Shown here: in pieces, positions 47,501 to 60,000 of the stretch
How the letters are laid out: the number at the start of each line of letters is the position of its first letter
How positions within the stretch are numbered: the stretch's first letter is position 1
Assembly: GCA_027186245.1 (NCBI GenBank)
Contig: CP114484.1
Span: 1,190,501 to 1,254,500 of the forward strand
Length of the DNA: 64,000 nucleotides
Reading direction: 5' to 3'
From: Coriaria nepalensis
Lineage: Eukaryota > Streptophyta > Magnoliopsida > Cucurbitales > Coriariaceae
Translations under genes and position numbers: made by a program
The notes under the pieces: generated by a model
What the model was told of the DNA's origin: nothing
What the model saw: the letters and a program-made list of their open reading frames with translations, nothing else
Database searches by the model: none

Positions 47501-50044
47501 ACTTGGATTTCTTGCCACATGCCTGGAATGCTGTTCTGGTCAAGAGAGGTGGTTCTTATGTTCGAATGATGGTTGATGCCTGTCGGCCAAATGATATTCG
47601 AGAAGAAACAGACCCCGAGTATTTTTGCAGGTAGGCATCTCTTGTTACTCTGTAAATCTCCAGATATTTTTCATCACTTCCAAATCCCCTTTTTCAAATT
47701 TTCATTTGTGATATTGACTACTGAGTGATACTGTGTACCATATCTGTTAATAAAACGTTAACCTCCTGCTCTGGCCTCTTGCACGGTTTATCACCATATT
47801 TCTTTAAAAAAGTACCTGATCCTGATATATGTTTGATTAGATTTAGCTTCTCAGTTTTTCCATACGTATTTTAAACTCTAAATTCATTTGCTTGTTGTGA
47901 AGGTATGTTCCTCTCAGTAGGAGCAGAGTTCCTGTATCTACTGAAAGGATGCCCGTTCCAGGTGGTTCTTTCCCATCCTTATCCACTTGCGATGGCATTG
48001 ACAAGTCACCCTCAAGTTCTCTTGTAAGGTGTAATCTGGGAACGCTTGAGGCTGCAGCAAAGGTAATAATATTATGGCAGATTCTCGATTTCCATGGAGT
48101 AAGAATTCTTCTGTTGAGTACTATTTCTTATTCTTAGATATACTTCTAAATGTGAAAGTTTCCTATCTTGTTGGATGGAATGGAACAGGTTCGTAGTATG
48201 GAAATATGTGAGACTTCGGTAGAAGCGATTAGGAAGTTCGAGTACAATTGCTTAGGGGAAGTAAGAATACTTGGTGCTTTGAAACATCCATGCATCGTAA
48301 AAATGTACGGCCATCAGATATCTACCAAGTGGATTCCTTCAGTAGATGGAAAGTTAGAACGGAGAGTGCTTCAGTCCGCCATTTTTGTGGAGTATATCAA
48401 AGGGGGATCTTTGAAGGTAACTCCCCGAGCTTCTGATCAGTCTTATGTCATAATAAATCTGCTATTAAGTTTATTTATTTCTTTTTTCACACTTATTGTC
48501 TTCTATGTGACAGAGTTATATTGACAAGCTGTCCGAAGCCAATGAGAAGCATGTCCCAGTGGAGCTGGCATTATATATAGCTAGGGATGTGACATGTGCT
48601 TTAGCCGAGCTTCATTCAAAGCATATAATTCACCGGGACATAAAAAGTGAAAACATCTTGATTGATTTAGATGAGAAGGGAGCTGATGGATCACCTGTTG
48701 TTAAGCTTTGTGATTTTGACAAAGCTGTCCCACTTCGTTCTTCAGTGCATACGTGCTGCATTGCTCACTATGGAATAGAATCCCCAGATTGTTGTGTTGG
48801 GACTCCTCGTTGGATGGCTCCAGAGGTTCTGCGGGCAATGCATAAACGCAATACATATGGACTGGTACAGAGTTTTAGCTCTCATAGTCAGTTTGTTATA
48901 ACATATGGATTGTGGGCAATGCATAATCATCAAAAGAGGAGTGATGGTTGTGTTAATCTAGAACCATTAAAATATGTTGCCGTTGGTATTAGGTCTGTGA
49001 CAGTCAATCAACTAAAATGTACAACCCTTTACATGGATTTGAGTTAAAAAAGAGTAAGGTGAAATGTTATGGCATCCATCGCTATAAGTGATGCACTCCA
49101 TCTACATTTGGGCGTAGTGCAAAATGAGCAAGACACGTTGCAGCGGCGCCTGGATGATTAAGAGTTTATAGTCCCTATAGATGACAAGATTAGGAAGAAA
49201 TGTACAACATTGTTTGGTCTGTGTAGAAAAGATCAAATACGACTCTAGTTCGATAAAATTTAGATTGACAGATAAGTGGATGGTGTAGGTGGAGGAATAG
49301 TCTGTTGAAAATTTGGATGAAGGTAGTGCGGAAAGACATTTTAGATTTTGTATTAAGTGATAATATGTGAGAAGATTGCGTACCTTGAAAAATTAATTTG
49401 TATAGCTGATCTAAAAAATAATAAGAATAAGCTTAAATGATGATGATGATAGGTAGTTCTTTCTGACATATATGCACAGAATATATTCTCAGTTTTGTAA
49501 TAATTCTGTTAATGCAACAGATCTCCACTCTTAAGTGTTCTTGCATAGACCGGGACTTGGATTAACTTAAAACAATTTTTGGGTGCAGGAAGTGGATATC
49601 TGGTCGTTTGGATGCCTGCTATTGGAGTTGCTGACCTTGCAAATTCCATACTTGGACTTATCTGAAGAAGAGATTTACAACCAACTGAAGGTATAGCTCC
49701 ATCTTTATCCCGTCCGTCTTGCTCCCTCTAAAACAAACTCTATTACCTCTAAATGATAGAATTTTTTCCGTATTCTTTAATCTAATAAATAGAGGGGCCA
49801 AAGACCGCAAGTGAGAGACGAACTGGAGTCACTGGGATCATCCAATGAGAGCTCAATGGCTCAGTCTGTTACTGAGCCAGAGGGATCGGAAGACGAACTT
49901 GAGACACTTGGGTTCCTCATTGATTTGTTTCGCCAGTGCACTATGGAAGACCCCAGAGACCGTCCAACGGCAGCAAAACTCCACGAAGTCCTTCTCTCCC
50001 GCACAACCAAATTTAGAAATTCAAGTAGTTTGTTAGAAGATTAG
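44565..50044 (+). CDS. LRR protein with EDR1-like domain and C-terminal kinase domain
   Basis: Large intracellular protein of 1131 residues in 11 exons: 44565-45073, 45304-45568, 45787-45949, 46045-46801, 46919-47345, 47449-47630, 47903-48062, 48189-48416, 48514-48864, 49589-49690, 49793-50044. The N-terminal leucine-rich repeats include YLPPEIGCLSNLEHLDVSFN and LVELPSALSSLQRLENMDLS. A basic linker follows (GKRWKRQYYLQQKARQERLN). The middle contains an EDR1/CTR1-type segment (YLCDRMEPPVPCELVRGYLD, then DPEYFCR). The kinase domain has HRDIKSENILIDL, then CDFDKAVPL in place of the usual DFG, and GTPRWMAPEV. No signal peptide or membrane helix is seen. It matches my memory of Arabidopsis At1g04210, a putative Raf-like kinase whose substrate is unknown to me. 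Phases agree across all exons. Confidence 0.92.
49060..49460 (+). mobile_element. Probable LINE 3' remnant inside the kinase intron
   Basis: The 724-base intron between exons 9 and 10 contains a broken frame near 49290-49370 reading KIWMKVVRKDILDFVLSDNM. It resembles the C-terminal end of plant LINE reverse transcriptases (pattern W-x-E-V-x-R-K-D with L-S/T-x-D). Stops interrupt it, and a short ATG repeat follows near 49440. The family assignment is by eye only. Confidence 0.4.
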
Positions 50045-50638
50045 GTTGGTGTTAGACCTTAGGTAAACCCAATTTTATATTTAGTCATAGGATGAACTTG
50101 GTCGTTAATCAGATCCCCATAAGTAGTTGCAAGTGTTCTCTTTTGTTTTCTGTGGTTAGGTATCCAATTAGCAGCGTCAGTGATTTCATTCTCGTTCAAA
50201 GTGTTCGAACATTATTTCTTACTGTAACATTAAACTTCTACTTCTTCTTAAAGGATACTCCCTTGCCTTATCCTCCTCTTGTTACTTTACAATTGATTAA
50301 GACACTGTTGCTTTACTCAATTCTTTATATATAAGAGGAGTATGAACATGGGTCTACTCGGCAAGTAAAAAAGTAAAAGCAACTGACCGATTACCCTTGA
50401 TTATTTATTATTATAACACCACTACCTATTACTATATCATTACTGCTACTAAATTGAGGTTCTGACTGGAGCACATGTAAATAACACACTACCTATTTTG
50501 TATACTGCTCGTAATTACAAGTATCATCACAATCTCTCTCTGGAAAGAAAAAAGTAAACAACATTTTGTGATTATTATATTGGGTTGCTGGGAAAAAAGG
50601 TAACAACATTTTGTGATTATTAGAATGGGTTGCGGTAG

Positions 50639-50667
50639 AGGGGAGGGGAGGGGAGGGGAGGGGAGGT
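50639..50667. repeat. (GGGGA)n tract, possible G-quadruplex
   Basis: About five consecutive GGGGA units give more than four runs of G separated by single bases, a sequence able in principle to form a G-quadruplex on the plus strand. It is about 600 bases after the kinase stop. Confidence 0.85.
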
Positions 50668-51985
50668 GGCCCTCGCAAAGACCCAGTACAAAAGTAGTGT
50701 TAGTTTAATTAAAATGTGTTGATTGCTTTATTCCCCCACTGTTCATTAAGGTGATAATTAGCTTTTGTGTGACGTTTGAATGCTAATTAACTGTGCCTCC
50801 TCGAAAGCACACACACTGCTCATAAAACACACTTAATTATGATAGTTTAGACCTTTAAATTTCGTATTATTATAATATAACAATAAGAATTTGGACCACT
50901 CTAGATATAATCTATATTCGTCTCTAGCTATATTAAATTAACAGAAACAAGCAAACAAGAGAGGGAAACGAGATCTACAACTGATATAGCCTTTATAGGC
51001 CCAGAATTGCAGCAGATCTCCCTTAATTACCTGTTCGACTTAGGGCACTGGCAAGATAAAAACCTTACGCATGTTGTTGTTATGTGACATCACATTCATA
51101 TATAACATCATATGCATGCCATGTTTACTAGACATGATCATGTTATACGAAACAGGTTACATAATTGTTTTAGCAGTACCACTGCCATTATCTCGTAGTG
51201 GAGTTAATATATTAAATAATCTGGACCACTTAAGCCACAGGGGTTGGCTCTAGCTAGCTAGCTAGCTAGGTTGCTTGCTAGGTTGCTTGCTAGGTTTAAA
51301 ATTTGTATTGCATGCGGAAGAGTGGTCCTTCTTCTCTGGTAAGAACTGGTAGCTAGCTAGAGTCGTGTTTGGGGGCAATGGTTCTGAGTTCTGACCATCT
51401 TGGCTACCTTCCATTAATGGTAACATTCCCGTATTCCTGTCCCCGGACTTGTTCTTGTCAAATCCTGTCAACACACAGCGTACCCTAACTTAATACTTAT
51501 TCCGTACTATATGATTAATTACACCTCTCCATTATTGTCCAATCTCAAGTATGATTCATAACACATATAACACGAGATCATGTTACTGTTCTAGTACAGA
51601 TTGTACAATTACTTTTCAACTTTCACGTACGGTAGCTAATGACGCGATCAATATGTATAATGCAAATATATATATAATGCTATAATTTACGATAATTTAA
51701 TCTAATCGGTTATACGTGATTTTATTTATTCAAATTATAAGGTTTTTTAATACCCCACCACCCCTTATCGACGATTAAAGAGGAGCTAGAACGTAAGTTG
51801 AAGAGCCAACCAAGAACAAGAAGCACAGTTTTACCCAGCTAGATAGGAAATTTTATTATTCATTTAATTACAGCTAATTTCTAGCAAACCCACTGAACTA
51901 AATAGAAAACTACAGCAAAAACAATAATCAAATAAAGGGGGGGCGGCTGGTCGGGTTAGGATAACTGTACAAACGGCCTTGCCTC

Positions 51986-51988
<3 letters not shown>

Positions 51989-52026
<38 letters not shown>
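51989..52026. repeat. (AT)19 microsatellite
   Basis: Perfect dinucleotide repeat in AT-rich DNA. Confidence 0.95.
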
Positions 52027-52029
<3 letters not shown>

Positions 52030-54171
52030 AATAATAAAGTTAGTAGGTAGGTCATATCAATTAATCATTTGATATGAAAATAAGATTCCTAAGCACGACT
52101 ATAATTCTAAAAAATAATATTTGTTTTTTATATTTATTTTTTATTGTAAAAATAATAAAGAATAAATAATTATTTTATATGATTAAAAATAAGTTTAGAA
52201 TAAAAAAAATATGATAAATTATTTGAAAAAAAATAATAAATTATTATTTATTTTGAATTCTCAATAAATAAAAATAATTCTTCATTTTTAATATAATCGA
52301 ATCGAATAGATAAATATTATTTATAATTTTCATTTACTCGTATAAAATCAAATCAATTACTTTTAAACTTTTTAATGTCAACGAGTTAGAATATGAGATT
52401 AATCGAATATTAATAAATAGAATATATCAAACTAATCTAAATTATTTAGTAAATTAAAAATAAATAAAATTACAGATTGAACTTTTGTAGTGATGTGAAG
52501 AACATTGGAGAGGGAGGGAAAAAAAAAAAAACATTCGTAAAAGTAAAACATATCAGTGTGAGGGTTGACAGTTTGGTTGTTCCAACATCAAAAAGACAAA
52601 AATATCTCATCTCCTACACCGTATTAATGATACTTTAATTTGCATTACATAAGGAATTAAGGAAATACCTAAAACGGTCTCAATTCTAATCGATTACATA
52701 TTTACATGGACAGTTATACATTATTGTAACATACATTCATTCACACCGTAATAATTTGTACTCAATCCAGATCCTTAACGTATAATATATTTATAAATTT
52801 AATTAGTTAATGAATAAATTAGTGCCGCTATCATCGCTTACCAATCGATGCCTGCTGAGTTGGCAGGTACGCAACAACAACTGGCTTTAGATGCCAAGTT
52901 GCCAACGAAAGCCTGTTATGCTTCTAACTTATTATCGTAACACAGAAAGAAAAGATTCTCATTTACAAAAGATTGCATAAAACGACATGTATCGTGTACG
53001 TTACATAAAACAACATATATATTCTACTCAACAATAGCATAACATAGAAAGGAACTTTAGGGATGACTCCTGAATTCAAGTTTTTTTTATATAATATTTT
53101 AGATTATATTTTAAATTTAATAATGATATTATGTAACTTATTATGGAAAGTAGAAAATTTTCAAATTAAAAAAAAAAAAAAAAAAACAAAACATATGATA
53201 AAAAGACATGATTCGCTTTTTTCTTTCTTTCTTACCAACTCATATATATATACCTATAATTTACGTAATATGTAGATGTATTTGTGTACGTATATGCGAC
53301 CACTTGGACTTGAAAATCCATGCAAAATACTTATTTACATGCATATACATATATATACGTACATAGTGCAGAGACAAGGTTAGTTAACGATATATTTATT
53401 ATTCACCCTCAATTTTATTAAAATTATATTATTAACTTAAAATTTTTATAAATAAATCTTCAAATTTTTTTTTTTTTTAATATTAAATATGCACTCTTAC
53501 TATCTTTTGCTGCCTCTATAATTTTTATCTGGCTCCCCCTAATAAATTACGTACCAACTTTTTCATTTTATCATGTGAATTAAATCCAATTGCTTTCTAA
53601 TTATCAAGTAACGATCAATCTTACAAACTTAGCTAAGGCCGTTTTAGGTACAAAGAGAAGGAGGGAAATGTTTACATGACATGAATCCGAATCCCAAAAT
53701 GGTCCCCTTTTGTACACAATCTCGATCTTATGAGAAGGGTTGTGCAGCTTGGAGCTTTCCTTCTCTTGGTTAGTGTCATAAAGAGACAGAGGGGAGAGAG
53801 AGATGAGTTAATAAGGGTTTTTAAGGTCCCCCCCCCATCTTGACTCATATAGGCTAAAACCTAAAAGTGATTAATGCTGTTGTTAGAAAACACCCACTAA
53901 CCTATCTGTAAACTGCATGGGAGGTGTGTAGTCATGTAGTCTTGGCGTGATATTATTCAATTTTCTAAAGCCGGGACCACTTTTTTTTTTTTTTTTTTTT
54001 TTCTTTCTTTATTTTTCTATATATCTTCTGTTTTCTTCTGTTTTTGCTTTTGTTCTTATCGAATAACTTCATTTTCAACATTAAATACGAAATTAAATTA
54101 AAACCTGAATTGGAATTTATCGGAACTGCCCCTCAACTCCTCCTCTTCTCTAGTTACTACTACATCTTTGC

Positions 54172-54179
54172 TATTTATA
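54172..54179 (+). promoter_or_regulatory. TATA box of the MIR167 gene
   Basis: TATTTATA lies about 190 bases before the hairpin, with C-rich sequence right after it, as usual for plant MIR promoters. The transcript would begin near 54205. Confidence 0.5.
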
Positions 54180-54362
54180 CCCCTTCATCACCTCCTTCTT
54201 TTTTCTCCATCTAGCTATAGCTAATACTCTCTAAGGAAGTTGTGGATGCAGAGTTTAACCCTAGATAGCAACCCTAGCTTACTGTTTACCTCCCCAAACC
54301 ACACAAATTTTGACCTAAAACCACATGATTGGCTTCTTCATCGCATCTTCAATACTTAATTA

Positions 54363-54468
54363 CCGTGCCCCACAAGTAGATGAAGCTGCCAGCATGATCT
54401 CAACCTTCCTCCATTGTCGAGGAAAGATCAGATCATGTGGCAGTTTCACCTGTTTGGTTGCCGCACGA
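54363..54468 (+). ncRNA. MIR167: MIR167 precursor hairpin
   Basis: The mature miR167 sequence TGAAGCTGCCAGCATGATCT is present exactly at 54381-54400, on the 5' arm. The complementary strand GATCATGTGGCAGTTTCACC (miR167*) is at 54431-54450. Between them is a loop of about 30 bases, and the stem continues below (CGTGCCCCAC against TTGCCGCACG). miR167 cleaves ARF6 and ARF8 mRNAs and so tunes auxin responses in flowers and roots. Plant MIR genes are transcribed by RNA polymerase II and processed by DCL1. The location downstream of DMC1 recalls Arabidopsis MIR167a (At3g22886), next to DMC1. Confidence 0.95.
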
Positions 54469-55690
54469 TTTACATATTCACAAACCCTAATTCCCTCAAG
54501 GACCCTATAGCCTATACCTAAATTCCTTCTTCTTCTTCTTCTTTCTTTGGGTAATCGTGTGCGTTTTGTTTTTTCTATGTGTTTGTGGTCATATGGGTCT
54601 TGTTATAAGGTCCTTGCACATCTTGATTTTTTGTGTGTTAACTCTTCTCTTGTCTTTTTAGGGTTTTGGATTGATCGATTGGATTTTTCCTCTCCTGGAG
54701 CAGTTTGATGATTAAATTCCAAGTTTCCTATGAAATTCTGAATTATCATCTCTTTGCTAGATATGAACTGGATTCATCGCCCTCTCTCTCTCTCTCTCTC
54801 TCTCTTTCGGGTGACAGTATGAATTTGATTCGGTAATCATTTGTGTCATGAATTGGTGTGCATTTTCTAGTTTTAGGGTTTAATTATCTTTTACCAGCTT
54901 ATTAATTAACTCGATTCGAATCTTCTTTTGCAGACTGCACAAGCAGCTGTTAGTTTGAATAAGGTCCTGTAGACAGATCATCAAGATAAACAATGGGCCG
55001 CCCTAGCTAGGTTTACAATGGGGCAAATAATGATTTTGGGATATGTATATATATATGCACATAGGTATACATATATATATGCCTAGAAAGATTTTGGAAT
55101 TCCCCAAATATATGCCTCTTAGTTTTCACCACTCATTAATTTCCTTCTCTCCAGGAGAAGATCAGAATATCACGATAGTCATATGATGCAGTTAACTTGC
55201 AAACTTGATCCCTCCATAAAACTACATACATACATACATACTATAGATATATCTGATCCATTTTCATGACGGAGTGGAGAAGATGAAAGCTACCAAGTTG
55301 GCAAATACATGAAGACTCGAGGATGATATAAATGGTTGATCTTGGTACTATATCGATTTGGTAGGCAGTTTCTTGAAGCATGATCATACAAACTTATGCA
55401 CAATCAATTAACATTTTTTTTTATACAATTTGCAGTGCAATGCGGCTCTTGTACTATATATATAACATATGGTTCTTCATGTGTATAAGATACGAAGATG
55501 TTCTTCATGTCTATTTCTCTGTAGAATCTCGGCCCTAGCTAGGCCCTTCGACTTCATAATGGAATGCATTTGTCATTATAACTTGTGGATGCAGGCAATG
55601 TATATACCATTTGTATGTAAATGTCACAAAAAGCTAGTTAGTATTGTATGTACCATCACTATCCCTTTTCTCAATGAGTGATACAAAATG
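54469..55690 (+). ncRNA. Probable rest of the MIR167 primary transcript
   Basis: After the hairpin no protein frame is seen. A donor-like TTTGG|GTAATC near 54548 and an acceptor-like TTTTGCAG near 54932 could bound an intron, with a (CT)n tract at 54782-54805. Spliced MIR transcripts are common in plants. The extent is inferred, not visible. Confidence 0.35.
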
Positions 55691-55954
55691 TGCATGCAGC
55701 TAGTTGATCTCTTCAGGCAGGTAGGTGGGCTTCTTGTGTCGAATTAAATGGAAATGGCGACCTTTGTTTTTTTGTTTTTTTTTTTGAAGTACTAGTAGTA
55801 GTAGTAGGAGGAGGAGGAGGCTCTTTTGGTAAGAATCTCTCTCCATCTTTGGACCAGTTTTAGTGCATCGAATTTCCATCCTTTCCATAGAAAAACACAA
55901 GTCACAATAATTATACGTGAACATCACGAGTTGATTCTCCAACGTACAGTGCTA

Positions 55955-55994
<40 letters not shown>

Positions 55995-57040
55995 ATGTGT
56001 GTGTGTATATATTTGTCATAAAGAAAGGAAGTGTTAGGTAGTCACTACCCTGATGTTTTCACCATACCACTTTGAGATCTGCTTCCATGTTCTGGTGAAA
56101 GCCACTGCTGATTGACACTGCTAGTAAATATGACGTGTAGTCATACCTTTTTTTCTTCCTTAGTAAGGGGAGAGAGAACTCTAACATGCTTATAGTTGTA
56201 TATATGTGTATATATGTGTATATATGTATATATGTATATATATAATTTGATAAAATAGTCATCCTAGAAGCACTGTTTCACGTTAATTACATGCATTTAC
56301 TTTTGTATGCACTTAGCGTGATCATCACGTGCACGCCAAATTTTATCACAATAAAAAATGATACTTAATTTAATCATATTATTTATTATATAAAAATAAT
56401 ATTTATAATTATAATAAAATTCTATTAGTCATCATCAACCGTATGCATGTAAGAATTTTCTCTTTTCTCTTAAATTACTCCTACCTCGTACCAATCCGTC
56501 GAGCATATGATTCAATTTGTAAATTATAATAATATTTTGAGGATAGTGAGATATACAACACTTGAAATTAGCAATGAACCCTAAATTTGTAGGGTTCTCA
56601 ATATATACATATATAACAATATATATATATATATATATTTTTTTTTTTTCTATGAGGTCCAAAACGTGCTCTTTTTCACTTCTAAAAGCCACTTAGAAGT
56701 TGGGTGAGGATGTTTTTCTTTGACTCAAGTCCCGACTAGGATAAGAAGTTCGGTGATTGATTAGTTTTACAACAATTGAAAGATTTGACAGCAAGAGATG
56801 AGACAAAATTTTCCTACACATTATATATTTGATCCATTAGATAAGACAGTTACTTTACATACAAGCAAGACATACAGTTACCTAAGTACTCCTAACTCGA
56901 AAAAGACATGATGCTACAACAATAATCAATAAAAACTAAAAAAATCACAGAACTAGAACGAACGGATAAGTGATTTTTCATATACAAGAAAGAAATCTAG
57001 CAAAAAGTACAGGGAGGTGGGGGTAGAGATTCCTAAGTGC
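55691..57040. other. Intergenic, between MIR167 and AGO10
   Basis: No gene seen. (AT)n tracts lie at 55958-55992 and around 56617-56639, and TATATGTG repeats at 56199-56238. The right end must include the AGO10 3' UTR. Confidence 0.55.
55958..55992. repeat. (AT)n microsatellite
   Basis: About 17 AT units, followed by a TG-rich run near 55996-56006. Confidence 0.9.
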
Positions 57041-60000
57041 CTAACAATAAAACATTACTCTCTTTACGTTTTCCTTCAAAGCTGGCAATGGGCGAACTCC
57101 GGTTTCCCCTGCTCCTCTTGTTTTCTTCATAGTATGACCGGTCGAGTCATTCTCTTGAATTTCTGGTTCCATGTAGAATCGAGCTCGGAATGCAGCTAAG
57201 TGCGCATAATATGCTGGAGGGACTGTTTAAATGCCAAAACCAGATTATGAATTTCTCCAAGTAGGAAATGAACAAAAGTTTTTGTTTTTGTTTTTATTTT
57301 TTAGGGGAACGATGCTTACCAACAGAAACAGAACGGGTGCATCTTGCATAGGTGTAACAGAGGTTGTTTGTCAGTGACTGGATTCCATCCGCAGTAAAAT
57401 TGTTCTCATCCCAAAGAACATGGTAATGAGCTGGCCGGCTTGTACCCTGCCATGTCAACATGTCAAAAATTAGTTACAATTTGTAACAGAGTGGTAATAA
57501 GAGATTTCTCTCAGAGGTTTTATATACCTGAATACCAGCATGGCTACAGAGATAGAAATCGAATTCTGTAGGATGGCATATCTTAGAATCAACCACAGTT
57601 CCTGAAATAGGTACAAATGAACGGTTACTACTAACCTCGTACCAAAACTAATTTAGATAGAATTAAGACGAAACTTGAGATTTTACCAGGCAAAATATTC
57701 CCGCTCTTATCTGAGCTGCTTCGGTCTCTATGGTTGTTAGCAAAGAGTCGGGTATGGTGTCGTTTTTGTACCACAATGAATGTCACAGGTGGTTGATAGT
57801 TCGGTTCTAGTGAAGCACAAGCCTACACCACAAATAATTAGAGTTACAGATTTTTATTTATTTATTATTTTTAAGAATACAAGGTATACAGTAAATGCAT
57901 AGAATAATAGATCATATGTCACCTTCCTTATTGCATCCAACTCGTAAAGCAAAACTTGATAAAACTGTCCTTCACTTACACCGTCCCTATTCAAAGTGAT
58001 TAGAGATTACAAATCGGAGCCAAATAAATAAGGTTTTTTTTGGTGGGGGGAGGGTGATTGAAGAGTGCACACTTATTTTTTTCTCTTTTGTTAAAAAGTT
58101 GAACCCCAAACTCCACTCTGGGAGTAATATTGGGGTGAATGAAGAGTGCACACATAAAAGAAGAAGACTATACAAAACATGAGGGAAGTTGCAAACCTGT
58201 AAAATATTATCCTTAATGGTTTTTGCCCCGTTGCCTTTCTAAAGGAAACAAGAAGATCCCTACAAAAAAAAGAAAAAACATCATGGGGATGGTGAAATAA
58301 TAACTAAGGAATGAGTAAAGATCATGAAATAATTAATGATGAAAAAAACATAATGGAAGTGATTTGAATACTTGATATAATACCTGATCATACCGCCACT
58401 AACAGTGCCACGAACAGGATCTTGCCAAGTTTTATACAAGTCTTGGATGAGTTCCTGTCTGTGAGCTTGAGCACAGACCAATCCGGCATACTTTGTAACC
58501 TCCGGCCAATCTTGTGAGGCAACTACCTGCAGTCGGGACTCCACATCAATTAGTAACTAATTCTTGAACTAAATCCAACTATTTGTATACTAAGGGCGGA
58601 TAGCAAGTAAAGTACAGCGGCTATAGAAGGGCTAGAATCTTCTCCATTTTCTGGGTGAGTAACATCAGCTCCAAAAATGATAGTTGGGATATCGCTCACT
58701 AATGGTATTCTGCAGCTAATAGCATCTAGAAGAACAGTGTTTCTACCACCCAACTGCAAAAATTGTGGACCAAAAGGTCCGAAATTGAGTTACAATATGG
58801 TTTTTAGATGGGATCCAGTGCGTTTGTAAAAATAGTGGGATCAACAAACCTTAACGTTGATTTTCAATGACACGTTAGCCAAGTACTGCTTGCTGATTTT
58901 GAAGACATGTTTCGTAAGACAACATTGAGAGATTATACCAAGATCGGTTTCACAAATTCGCTTGAGATCACCTAGACAACCGAAAACAAATCAGAAACCA
59001 AAAAATATTATAAAGTCCATTATATCGAGGAAAACTAATGGTTCGCTATATTAGCATACCATAGAGTGATCCATTATTGTCAGGCAAAATAGCTAACAGT
59101 AACTCCAACTCTTTTCCATTGGTTTTGTTCATAGCAGCATGATACACATGCTTCAAGGCTTTTTCCACTTGCTCGGGCTTCACATTGTAGATTGGAATTA
59201 CAGGATCCGGATTGAATTCCTACACAACACAAGGAATTAATTAATACTTGAAGGAAAGCTAATTAAAAATAATTATTATTATTACTTTATTACAATACCA
59301 TTCCAGACACTTGACACATTTGAGCAAGTTCATTACAAAAACCACGAGCAATGCTCTCTTGAACACTCCTAGAGAAGTTAATACAAGCCCAACGGTTTAC
59401 AGTCATCCCATTGATCATTTTCTGCATCAGAGGTGGAGCAGGTAAATAGTAGAATAGTGGTAAATAGTAGAATGGTGAAATTAGAGTCGCAGGGAAATTA
59501 TAATACAAAAATAAGACTTGAGTACCTTGTTCATCATATTCCACTGACCAACTTGAGGGAGACAGTCCTTTTCTTTTCCAGTATCATGATATTTAAGCTG
59601 TGCATGGGAGTTATGTCATCCAACAGTTTAACATAGACAACGGATACTGTCAACATTTGAATCAGAACGAATAGAAGAGGGAGTAAAGTTAATTTACCCA
59701 AGGAGGAGGTAAGATTCGGGCCTCCACGGAAGCCATTTTTTCACTGATTTTAATACCAAACTCCTTTGCATATGGATCTTGATCATAGGAATTATGCTGT
59801 AGAGTCTGATCATTTTAGAAAGAAAAAAGAGACAAAACAGTCGAATCAGTATCACGTCAAGTCTGAGTACCAAATATAAGAAAAAATAAGTGAGTAAAAT
59901 GCTATACATATATACCTGTATAATGTCATTTTCGCGGTCCCTAGGTCTTTGGCAAGTAACTTTCAATAGGGCAGTAATTTGTCGCTCGTTCAGCCTTTTA

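Larger units (their letters stand above)
50045..54171. other. Intergenic, AT-rich, no protein gene seen
   Basis: About 4.1 kb between the kinase and MIR167. It contains a (GGGGA)n tract (separate entry), a GCTA repeat at 51252-51270 followed by GGTTGCTTGCTA repeats, an (AT)n tract at 51989-52026, very AT-rich DNA at 52080-52480, and A runs near 53167-53185. Short open frames show no conserved motif. The right end is the MIR167 promoter. Confidence 0.55.
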
